Origin: an uncultured Microbacteriaceae bacterium
GTDB lineage: Bacteria; Actinomycetota; Actinomycetes; Actinomycetales; Microbacteriaceae
Assembly: GCA_937872445.1 (NCBI GenBank)
Contig: CALMSL010000192.1
Coordinates: 17,334 to 81,333 of the forward strand
Reading direction: 5' to 3'
DNA: 64,000 nt
The notes under the pieces were generated by a model. It saw nothing but the letters and a program-made list of their open reading frames with translations, searched no databases and was not told the origin of the DNA. A program made the translations under genes and the position numbers. Below are positions 1-6,915 of the stretch, piece after piece. Positions within the stretch are counted from its first letter, which is position 1. Each line of letters begins with the position of its first letter.

Positions 1-875
1 GGCTTTCCGTGAGACGCAATGCCTTCGAGGCGGGAAATCAGCGCAGTTGCGACGTCGGTGGACGGCGGTTTGGACACTACGACGATGGCTTCGGAGCCTT
101 CGTCACGTTCCAGCAGGTCGAGCGCGAATCCCGTCATGATCCCGCCGACGTCCGCACTGAGGTCACGCCCTCCGACGCCAATCAACTGGGACACACCCAC
201 GCCAGCAAGATCGAGCAGTCGCGAGACTTCCTGCGCGCCGGTACCCGAGGCAGCGACCATACCCACTTTTCCCTGCTTCACGACGTTGGCGAATCCGAGA
301 GGAATACCGTCGATGATCGCGGTGCCGCAGTCCGGCCCCATGAAGAGAACTCCGCCCGCTACGGCGAGTTTTTTGAGGCGCACCTCGTCCTCGACGGCGA
401 CGTTGTCCGAGAAACAGAGAATATGGAGCCCATTCCTGATCGCGCGTTCGGCAACGATGGGAGCGTAGGTCCCGGCAATCGAAATCGCTGCAAGGTTGGC
501 CGGAGATTCCCGGTCGCCGGCCAGCGCGGCGTGAATCCCTTCGTCCACGGTTCCCGGTCGCTGGTCCTCAATGGCGCCCGAGGTCTCGACAGCCGTAAGC
601 CCGGCCTCCGCGGCGTCGAGTGCCTCAGTCGCCGTGTCTTCGCTCTCCGCGCGAACGACGAAGACCAGGTCATCGGATTCCGCGTTCAGATCGGGCGGGA
701 GCATGTCCGAGTCGGCGAGGATTCCACGATTTGCAGGGGTCGCCATGACCGCTCCGACCCGTATCACTCCCTCACGTTTCTCCGTTGCCGACGCGATCGC
801 CATCAACGCCACCGAGTCGCGATAGAAGTGGTGCAGAACTCGGCTGCTGAGGACCGTCGTTTTTGGAGAGTTCAT
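1..875 (-). CDS. fdrA: FdrA-like acyl-CoA synthetase / AllF-type subunit (3' end beyond window)
   Basis: About 291 residues are visible, starting at an ATG read leftward from 875; the C-terminus lies outside the window. The start overlaps the stop of the DUF2877 gene as ATGA (872-875), so the two are probably translationally coupled. The protein opens MNSPKTTVLSSRVLHHFYRD. It later has a succinyl-CoA-synthetase-alpha-like segment (GKVGMVAASGTGAQEVSRLL, then LIGVGGRDLSADVGG), which is the known architecture of FdrA. In E. coli, FdrA (AllF) works with YlbE (AllG) and YlbF (AllH, DUF2877) as an oxamate carbamoyltransferase late in allantoin degradation. The next genes to the left would therefore be expected to be an AllG/DUF1116 protein and a carbamate kinase. 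The family call is from motifs and partner; the substrate is inferred. Confidence 0.8.
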   Translation of the reverse strand, partial: MNSPKTTVLSSRVLHHFYRDSVALMAIASATEKREGVIRVGAVMATPANRGILADSDMLPPDLNAESDDLVFVVRAESEDTATEALDAAEAGLTAVETSGAIEDQRPGTVDEGIHAALAGDRESPANLAAISIAGTYAPIVAERAIRNGLHILCFSDNVAVEDEVRLKKLAVAGGVLFMGPDCGTAIIDGIPLGFANVVKQGKVGMVAASGTGAQEVSRLLDLAGVGVSQLIGVGGRDLSADVGGIMTGFALDLLERDEGSEAIVVVSKPPSTDVATALISRLEGIASHGK

Positions 876-1732
876 GCTGCGCTTTCGACTGATCTCGTGT
901 TCATGGAAGCTGCCAGAACGCTCACCAAACCGACCAGCAGATCCACCCCCGAGGTTGCACCCCACTGGCTCGCACGCTGCACCGTCAGATCCGGGTCTCC
1001 GTCTCCGGCGAGCGTGTCGACAAGGTCGTGAACGTGCTGGCCGAAGCGCCCCTGCATCGCGGCCTTCAGATAGTGGCGCGACGCCAGCGTCGTCCGTGGA
1101 AGAAAGGGCACTATTTGGCGGGCAAGGATGCTTACCTCGTTGAGAAGCCCGAAGACGTGAAGTCCGGCGAATATTCCGACGATGACATCGTCCCCCGACG
1201 GGGTTGTTCCCGGGCCCGCGCCGATGGTTACGCTCAGCATTTCATCGCCCAGGTTCGCGGCGAGAGCGCTCTGCGCGATGCTCGGTGCTTTCAGGCGGAT
1301 TGGCTCAGGACTCAGAGGCCCGGCCGTCGCACGTGATGAGGTGTGGGCAGCCACTGCGCGTTGGTGGGCCAGCACTGAAACGGCCGGGATTGCTCGTGCC
1401 GCGAGATTGAGGTTGACCAGTGCCCAAACAGCGGACTGGCCTGACCAGCCCGCCAGAAGCACACTTCCCGTTGGAGGGTTATGGCTAAGGATGTCGGCGC
1501 GTACGCGATGAAAATCGACGTGAGCAAGGCACACGCCACCCGGCATCAGACCAGACCGTTCAGGGGAGATGATCAACAACTCATCGCCCGACGCCTGTTT
1601 GCGCGCCGATCGCAGCACAACGGCGGATTGTCCGACATGGACGACATGGAATGGCGAGGTGAAGGCGGAAAGCATGAGCGTGGTATCAACCCGCATCCGT
1701 GCCGGGGCCGAAATCCTCGCTGGCATCGCCAT
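872..1732 (-). CDS. allH: DUF2877 protein (YlbF/AllH-like)
   Basis: 286 residues with no signal peptide or membrane segment, so cytoplasmic. The conserved DUF2877 core is in the C-terminal half: a Gly/Thr-rich loop (IGAGPGTTPSGDDVIVG, about residues 173-189) followed by a helical region (TTLASRHYLKAAMQGRF). The family is found beside FdrA and DUF1116 proteins. In E. coli these form the AllFGH oxamate carbamoyltransferase of anaerobic allantoin use. Here the gene is first in a minus-strand operon and overlaps fdrA by four bases. It is divergent from a PucR regulator, which fits purine or ureide control. ATGs at 1732 and 1726 are both possible; neither has a strong ribosome site. The enzyme assignment is by family and context only. 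Confidence 0.72.
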   Translation of the reverse strand: MAMPARISAPARMRVDTTLMLSAFTSPFHVVHVGQSAVVLRSARKQASGDELLIISPERSGLMPGGVCLAHVDFHRVRADILSHNPPTGSVLLAGWSGQSAVWALVNLNLAARAIPAVSVLAHQRAVAAHTSSRATAGPLSPEPIRLKAPSIAQSALAANLGDEMLSVTIGAGPGTTPSGDDVIVGIFAGLHVFGLLNEVSILARQIVPFLPRTTLASRHYLKAAMQGRFGQHVHDLVDTLAGDGDPDLTVQRASQWGATSGVDLLVGLVSVLAASMNTRSVESAA

Positions 1733-1777
1733 ACTTAGGAATAGTAGGACCCACGACTCGGGTCAGGCTCGGTCCGG

Positions 1778-1800
1778 ATTGGACGAAAGTGCGTCCCAAT
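1778..1800. promoter_or_regulatory. Inverted repeat in the allH/pucR divergent promoter
   Basis: Arms ATTGGACG (1778-1785) and CGTCCCAAT (1792-1800) are complementary apart from one bulged base, with a 6-base spacer. It lies midway between the divergent DUF2877 and PucR genes, where an operator for the local regulator is expected. It overlaps the most upstream possible pucR ATG (1799), which argues for a later pucR start. Confidence 0.45.
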
Positions 1801-1828
1801 GTTGGCCGAAATGGACAATGATGGTGGC

Positions 1829-3322
1829 ATGAGCGCCATCACCGTCCGAGAAGTGCTGACTCTTGCCGCCTTGCGCGGAAACTTTGTCGTGGCTGGCCAG
1901 AACGGCCTCGAACGGGTGGTCACCGGCGTCAACGTGATGGAAGTCCCCGACATCGAATCCTTCGTGAAACGAGGCGAGCTCCTCCTCACCACGGCCTATC
2001 CGCTGCGCGAGCACCCCGAAGATCTCGCCGTTCTCGTTCACACTCTGTCGCGATTGGGACTCGCCGCACTTGCCGTGAAGACCGGCCGGTATCTCGAACG
2101 GCTTCCGGACGACGCGCTTGCCATGGCAAACGAGCTGGGCTTGCCGGTCATACTCCTCGCTGAGGACACATCGTTCAATGAAGTCATCGGGGCTGTACTG
2201 GCTATAGTCCTCACCGAATACGGGGCCGACCCGGCAGGGGCGGAAGAGATCCGTGAACGACTGACTGGGGTTGCGCTCGCTGGCGGCGGTCTGATGGAGA
2301 TTGCCCGAACGCTGGCCGGCGCCCTCGACAGGCACGTGAGCATTCTCGACCCGGAGGGTGTGGTACTCGGGGAAGGTGGCGTCCTCCCGGACGAGAATGT
2401 CGGCGAATCGTGGGAGTTCCCAGTTACCGTGGGGGGCCGTGAGCGCGGACTCATCATTGTCAATGGCACGGATGAACCGACGCTCGGTCAACGGAGATTG
2501 GTGAGGCAGGCGTGTTTCGCCGCAGGAATGCACATTGCCCAGGCGCTTGCGAGTCTGGAACTTGACCGTCAGATGCGGGTCCTGTTCCTGGAAGAGCTCG
2601 TGGCGGGAAAGGCCGTCGATGAGTCGCTGGTGCGTGAGCGGTCTCGGTTGTTCGGATGGGACTTTCGATCCGACCACGCCGTCATTCTTGCCCGGCTGGG
2701 CCAGGAGCTAGGCGACTCCGTGGTGGTGTCTGCTGCTCGCACCGGTCTGCCGCGAGGCGGGCTCGCCTGGGCGCGAGGGCAGGAAGTGGTTGCCATCGTG
2801 CCCGCAGAGTCCATCCCTACCGAAGCCGTCCCATGGCTCCAGGCCGATAGCTGGCGAAAGGCTCTGGAACGGGCTGGCGGGGGCGACGTGTACGTCGCCA
2901 CGGGGAGTGTCGCTCGATCTGCGGCGGAACTTGCTGAATCCCACTCGGCAGCCCGCGAATCTCTGTCCATCGCCCAGGCCACTGGACGGAAGAACGTCCG
3001 GCACGATGTGCTGACGCTGGAACGGGTCATCCTCTCAGTGCCCGCGGATCTGCTTGCCGAGCTCATACACCGCGAGCTTGGCCCGATTGTTGATGCCGAC
3101 ATCGCCAATGGCTCAGACCTGTGCGCAACTCTCGAGATGTTTCTGGGAACCGGGAACGCCGCCGACGCTGCCCGCAGACTGTTCATCCACTACAACACGA
3201 TGAAGCACAGGATGTCGCGCATTGCCGGCCTTATCACGGCCGATCTGAGCGACCCGAGAGCTCGATTGCGACTGTCGTTTGCCCTGCAGGCACGGAAGCT
3301 CGTGCTCGACGCCCATCGCTAG
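1829..3322 (+). CDS. PucR-family transcriptional regulator
   Basis: About 497 residues from the ATG at 1829; in-frame ATGs at 1799 and 1811 add 10 or 6 residues but overlap the inverted repeat. The N-terminal PucR domain (about residues 1-125) begins ITVREVLTLAALRG and contains the typical LLLTTAYPLRE segment. The C-terminus carries the PucR helix-turn-helix (LFIHYNTMKHRMSRIAGLI, about 455-475) and ends with the family's DPRARLRLSFALQ stretch. The middle is the usual diverged GGDEF-like/CdaR region. PucR proteins activate purine, allantoin and related nitrogen catabolism, often in response to a pathway intermediate. The divergent FdrA/DUF2877 operon is the obvious target. The effector is unknown. 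Confidence 0.85.
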   Translation: MSAITVREVLTLAALRGNFVVAGQNGLERVVTGVNVMEVPDIESFVKRGELLLTTAYPLREHPEDLAVLVHTLSRLGLAALAVKTGRYLERLPDDALAMANELGLPVILLAEDTSFNEVIGAVLAIVLTEYGADPAGAEEIRERLTGVALAGGGLMEIARTLAGALDRHVSILDPEGVVLGEGGVLPDENVGESWEFPVTVGGRERGLIIVNGTDEPTLGQRRLVRQACFAAGMHIAQALASLELDRQMRVLFLEELVAGKAVDESLVRERSRLFGWDFRSDHAVILARLGQELGDSVVVSAARTGLPRGGLAWARGQEVVAIVPAESIPTEAVPWLQADSWRKALERAGGGDVYVATGSVARSAAELAESHSAARESLSIAQATGRKNVRHDVLTLERVILSVPADLLAELIHRELGPIVDADIANGSDLCATLEMFLGTGNAADAARRLFIHYNTMKHRMSRIAGLITADLSDPRARLRLSFALQARKLVLDAHR

Positions 3323-3333
3323 ACTGAGGCACT

Positions 3334-3951
3334 GTGGGACCCGACACGGCACATCAGGTGAGTTCGCGGATCCTCACGGTCCCGAACATTCTCAGTTTCT
3401 TCCGACTCGCCCTCGTGCCCGTCTTCCTCGTGCTCGTGATTGAGGGATACGACGTACTCGCCCTCATCGTTCTCATCGTCTCCAGTCTGACCGACTTCCT
3501 CGACGGGGTCCTCGCTCGGAGGCTCAACCAGGTTTCCCGCCTCGGCCAGCTGCTCGACCCCGCGGCCGACCGATTCTTCATCTTCGCGACCCTCATTGGG
3601 CTCGCGGTACGGGGGATCGTGCCATGGTGGCTCGTCGTGATCATCGTGGGGCGCGACGTGCTTCTGGTCGTCATCGGGATCACCCTCGCCAACTTCGGGT
3701 ACGGCCCTCTGCCGGTGCACCACATTGGCAAGATCGCCACGTTCTGCCTGTTCTATGCGCTGCCCATCCTCATGATCGGGCAGGCATTCCCCGCAGCCGA
3801 ACTCATCACTTCGCCGATCGGCTGGGCGTTCGCGCTCTGGGGCGCGTTCCTGTACTGGTGGGCCGGTGTCATCTACATCGTCGAAACCGTGCGCGTCATC
3901 AAAATTCCCCGGGTCACTGACGCGCCCGAATCCGATACTGTAGAGGGCTAG
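3334..3951 (+). CDS. CDP-alcohol phosphatidyltransferase family protein
   Basis: A 205-residue integral membrane enzyme with a GTG start at 3334, 11 bases after the pucR stop. The signature D-G-x2-A-R-x8-G-x3-D-x3-D is complete (DGVLARRLNQVSRLGQLLDP, then AAD; about residues 61-83), so all catalytic acidic residues are present. Several hydrophobic segments surround it. Such enzymes move a phosphatidyl group from CDP-diacylglycerol to an alcohol, making phosphatidylglycerol phosphate, cardiolipin or related lipids. Mycobacterium tuberculosis has pgsA2 close to garA, so the position next to garA here looks conserved. The acceptor alcohol cannot be read from the sequence. PgsA-like or cardiolipin-synthase-like are the main options. 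Confidence 0.85.
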   Translation: MGPDTAHQVSSRILTVPNILSFFRLALVPVFLVLVIEGYDVLALIVLIVSSLTDFLDGVLARRLNQVSRLGQLLDPAADRFFIFATLIGLAVRGIVPWWLVVIIVGRDVLLVVIGITLANFGYGPLPVHHIGKIATFCLFYALPILMIGQAFPAAELITSPIGWAFALWGAFLYWWAGVIYIVETVRVIKIPRVTDAPESDTVEG

Positions 3952-3961
3952 GAGGTTCGGG

Positions 3962-4438
3962 ATGGGCACGTCGAACGGTGAGGGTCAACCGGCGGATAGT
4001 GGTGCTCGTCGCGACGACACGACGGATCACTTCGGTCAGGATTTCGAATCCCAGCTGGCAGCACTCGATGGTGCAGTCACATCCGAGGAGCAGGAAGCGA
4101 TCTCCGCGATCCCGTCCGGTTCCGCGCTTCTCATCGTGCGCCGCGGACCGAACATCGGTGCCCGATTTCTTCTCGACTCCGACGTCACGACCGCCGGCAG
4201 GCATCCGGATGCGGACATTTTCCTCGACGACGTCACGGTCTCCCGCCGGCACACCGAGTTCGTGCGGCACGGAACGGCGTTCGAAATGAAGGACCTCGGT
4301 TCCCTCAACGGAACGTACTTCGACGGTGTCCGAATCGAGAACGCGATGCTCACGGACGGCGCAGAAGTCCAGATCGGCAAGTTTCGCCTCACGTTTTACG
4401 CCTCCCGCGTCGACCTTGCCCCGGCGGCCGAAAAATAG
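3962..4438 (+). CDS. garA: FHA-domain regulator GarA/OdhI
   Basis: 158 residues. The FHA domain occupies about residues 58-148, with phospho-Thr-binding motifs GRHPDADIFLDD, SRRH and GSLNGTY very close to mycobacterial GarA. An N-terminal DDTTDHF holds adjacent threonines (residues 20-21) at the position of the GarA/OdhI ETTS phosphorylation site. In the family, unphosphorylated protein inhibits 2-oxoglutarate dehydrogenase and affects glutamate metabolism. Phosphorylation by PknB, PknG or PknL-type kinases makes the FHA domain bind its own tail and relieves inhibition. A PASTA kinase lies at 16308-18260. The stop overlaps the ftsR GTG by one base, so the pair is co-translated. Confidence 0.92.
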   Translation: MGTSNGEGQPADSGARRDDTTDHFGQDFESQLAALDGAVTSEEQEAISAIPSGSALLIVRRGPNIGARFLLDSDVTTAGRHPDADIFLDDVTVSRRHTEFVRHGTAFEMKDLGSLNGTYFDGVRIENAMLTDGAEVQIGKFRLTFYASRVDLAPAAEK

Positions 4439-5136
4439 TGGCGGCATCACCGGCAAGGGCAAACAAGCCCGCAACTCAGGGCCTCCTCAGTATCGGGCAG
4501 GTTCTTGCGCGACTCCGACCGGAGTTTCCGGATCTGTCGCCGTCCAAACTCCGGTTCCTGGAGGAGCGCCAGCTCATCAGCCCGGCGCGCACCGAATCCG
4601 GTTACCGCAAGTTCTCGCCCACCGACATGGACCGCTTGCGGTTCGTGCTCACCATGCAGCGCGACCACTATCTGCCGCTCAAGGTCATCCGGGTCTACCT
4701 CGACGAGCTTGATGCCGGGCGCCAGCCCGACCTCCCCGGGACGGCCACCGGTCCGATTCCGACGATTCTGCCGACGGAACGCCGGCTGCAGCGGGACGAG
4801 CTGATCCGGGAAGCGAACGCGACTCCTCAGCTTCTCAACGACGCCGTGTCCGCCTCGCTCATCGTCCCCGCCGACCTGTACGGCGAGCCGGTGCTGGCGG
4901 TGCTCAAAGCTCTCGTCGAACTTCAACGCACCGGCATCGAACCCCGCCACCTGAGGGGTTTCCGCGCTTCAGCGGAACGTGAACTTGGGTTGATTGAGAG
5001 TGCGCTCATCCCGGTTTCCCGGCGCAACGATGCCTCAAGCCGGGCGAAGGCGAGCGAACTCTCCAGGGAGATCGCCGGCCAGCTCGAGATTGTCCGCAGC
5101 AGCCTGATTCGGTCGGCCCTGTCCCGGCTCGACTGA
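4438..5136 (+). CDS. ftsR: MerR-family cell-division regulator FtsR (Rv1828-like)
   Basis: 232 residues with a GTG start inside the garA stop (TAGTG, 4436-4440). The N-terminal winged helix runs from about residue 17 to 90 (LSIGQVLARL, LRFLEERQLISPAR, GYRKFS) and is a MerR DNA-binding domain. It lacks the Cys residues of metal sensors. The C-terminal part is the helical region of the Rv1828/FtsR group. The order garA then this gene matches garA-Rv1828 in M. tuberculosis and odhI-ftsR in Corynebacterium glutamicum. In the latter, FtsR activates ftsZ. A palindrome just before ftsZ in this window (36327-36355) is a plausible target. Confidence 0.87.
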   Translation: MAASPARANKPATQGLLSIGQVLARLRPEFPDLSPSKLRFLEERQLISPARTESGYRKFSPTDMDRLRFVLTMQRDHYLPLKVIRVYLDELDAGRQPDLPGTATGPIPTILPTERRLQRDELIREANATPQLLNDAVSASLIVPADLYGEPVLAVLKALVELQRTGIEPRHLRGFRASAERELGLIESALIPVSRRNDASSRAKASELSREIAGQLEIVRSSLIRSALSRLD

Positions 5137-5178
5137 GCGGAATCCCACGGCGCCGGGTGCTTCCGCGGTATGCTGCAG

Positions 5179-5203
5179 GTTCGGCGAGTCCGACACGCCG
5201 AAC
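5179..5203. repeat. Perfect 8-bp inverted repeat between the two MerR genes
   Basis: GTTCGGCG (5179-5186) and CGCCGAAC (5196-5203) are exact reverse complements around a 9-base spacer. It sits 43 bases after the ftsR stop and 98 bases before the second MerR start. No T-run follows, so an operator is as likely as a terminator. Confidence 0.45.
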
Positions 5204-5301
5204 ACGTTCGACAGAATGTCATTGCCTCCGACCGGACCCGTAGGTACCGTGGAGGCTGCGAACGCAAAACGTCGCCAGCATCGGCACGGAAGGCAAACAC
5301 C

Positions 5302-5853
5302 ATGAGTGAACCGCGCAGTAGCAATGAGGATTCGCGCTACGGCCTCGGCTTGCTCTTCACCGACGGCTTGCCCGACCTGGATGACACGGCGGGTTACCGT
5401 GGTGCGATCGCCGCGCGGGCGGCCGGAATCAGCTACCGCCAACTGGACTACTGGGCCCGAACCGAACTGGTGGAACCGACGGTGCGGGGTGCCGCCGGCT
5501 CCGGCTCGCAACGCCTGTACGGGTTCCGGGACATCCTCGTGCTCAAGTTGGTGAAACGGTTGCTCGACACCGGGATCTCGCTGCAGCAGATACGCACGGC
5601 CGTGAATCAGCTTCGTGAAGCCGGCGTGAACGATCTCGCCCAGACAACACTCATGAGCGACGGTGCGAGCGTGTACCTGTGCACGACGGACGACGACGTG
5701 ATCGACCTGGTGAGCAGGGGGCAGGGAGTTTTCGGCATCGCGGTGGGCAAGGTTCTTCGCGAGGTGGAGTCCAGCCTCGTCGAGCTCGACCAGGACAAGG
5801 GCATCGATCCGGCGGATGAACTCGCCGCTCGCCGCGCCACGAGAGCATCCTGA
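5302..5853 (+). CDS. MerR-family regulator (Rv1830/cg1633-like)
   Basis: 183 residues from the ATG at 5302, with a GGAAGG ribosome site at 5288-5293. An open frame continues upstream to 5170, but that part is basic and unconserved in character. The MerR winged helix covers about residues 25-95 (YRGAIAARAAGISYRQLDYW, then SQRLYGFRDILVLKLVKRLL), followed by a C-terminal regulatory helix region. In M. tuberculosis and C. glutamicum a second MerR lies two genes after the GarA-linked MerR, with a bifunctional-nuclease (DUF151) gene between. Here the nuclease gene is absent and the two MerR genes are adjacent. The target and ligand are unknown. Confidence 0.82.
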   Translation: MSEPRSSNEDSRYGLGLLFTDGLPDLDDTAGYRGAIAARAAGISYRQLDYWARTELVEPTVRGAAGSGSQRLYGFRDILVLKLVKRLLDTGISLQQIRTAVNQLREAGVNDLAQTTLMSDGASVYLCTTDDDVIDLVSRGQGVFGIAVGKVLREVESSLVELDQDKGIDPADELAARRATRAS

Positions 5854-5880
5854 CGTCCTGTGCCACGTGCTCGCGCGGGC

Positions 5881-6792
5881 CTAGCGGTCGAACGTTGCGC
5901 GGGTTTGTGTGGTGTTGTTCCCGTCGAAGGTGAATGAGTACGGGTCTGCCGGCGCCTGCTCTTCTGGTTCTGGCGAAGCATCCTGATCGAACGCGACGCC
6001 GCCCACCGGGATACGGCCGGCGCGGATGACCCGATCCAGCAGCTGGTCGAAGTGGTGTGCCATTTCCTCAGCGCTTTCGCCCGGCCATACGTGCAGCGGT
6101 TTCGCAGCGCCCTGCGCCTGCTGCAGGGATGTGCGCTCCGGAAGCTGTGGGCTCAGCACGAGGGGCCCGAACATGTCTCGCAGCTCCTTGATGCGGAACT
6201 GATGCTCGAGTGACTGGGTCTTCGCGCGATTGACGATGATTCCGAGCGGTTGAAGCCGGGGCGACAAACCGCGGCGGATCTCCTCGATCGCCCGCAGCGC
6301 ACGGTCCGCCGCGGCCACAGAGAACAGCCCGGGCTCCGTCACGATCGTCACCCGATCGCTTGCCGCCCAGGCGGTCCTCGTGAGCGCGTTGAGCGACGGT
6401 GCAGAGTCAATGAGAACGAGATCGTATTCGCTCTCCAGGTGTGCGAGCGCTTCTTCGAGTTTCCAGATATCCCGGATGCTCGGGTGCGGTCCGTCGAAGT
6501 TGATCGCCGACGGGCTCCCGATCAGCACGTCGATCTTTCCCGGCCGGCCGCGAGTCCAGCCGCTCGGCGAAATCGCCGCCCTGACCACTTTTTCCTTCGG
6601 CGATGCGAGCACGTCGGCGACGTTGAGATGGCCGCTCACGGAGATATCCATCCCGGTCGACACGTCCGCCTGAGGGTCGAGGTCGACGACGAGAGTGCGC
6701 AGCCCCCGCGCAAAGGCGGCCGAGGTCAACCCCAGCGTCACGGTGGTCTTTCCGACTCCACCTTTGAGGGAGCTGACGCTGAGTACATGCAC
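5881..6792 (-). CDS. Orphan ParA-family ATPase
   Basis: About 303 residues from the GTG at 6792, giving the canonical N-terminus HVLSVSSLKGGVGKTT; another GTG at 6813 would add seven residues. The deviant Walker A (KGGVGKTT), Walker A' (DLDPQAD) and Walker B (LVLIDSAP) are intact, so it should be an active ParA/MinD-type ATPase. There is no parB in the window and no plasmid genes. The C-terminal tail (about the last 40 residues) is acidic and proline-rich. It converges on the MerR gene and diverges from pyc. A role in positioning a protein or chromosome region is likely by family. The partner is not visible. Confidence 0.82.
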   Translation of the reverse strand: MHVLSVSSLKGGVGKTTVTLGLTSAAFARGLRTLVVDLDPQADVSTGMDISVSGHLNVADVLASPKEKVVRAAISPSGWTRGRPGKIDVLIGSPSAINFDGPHPSIRDIWKLEEALAHLESEYDLVLIDSAPSLNALTRTAWAASDRVTIVTEPGLFSVAAADRALRAIEEIRRGLSPRLQPLGIIVNRAKTQSLEHQFRIKELRDMFGPLVLSPQLPERTSLQQAQGAAKPLHVWPGESAEEMAHHFDQLLDRVIRAGRIPVGGVAFDQDASPEPEEQAPADPYSFTFDGNNTTQTRATFDR

Positions 6793-6915
6793 GAGTAAAG
6801 ACGATACCTTCACTAGTCTGAAAGAACCTAAATCTTCCCAGTCAGTTTCGCCCCCAGGCCGATGCTGGCCACGGATGCCGTGACTATCCTTGGACGTTCA
6901 CGAGAGAGGACAGCA

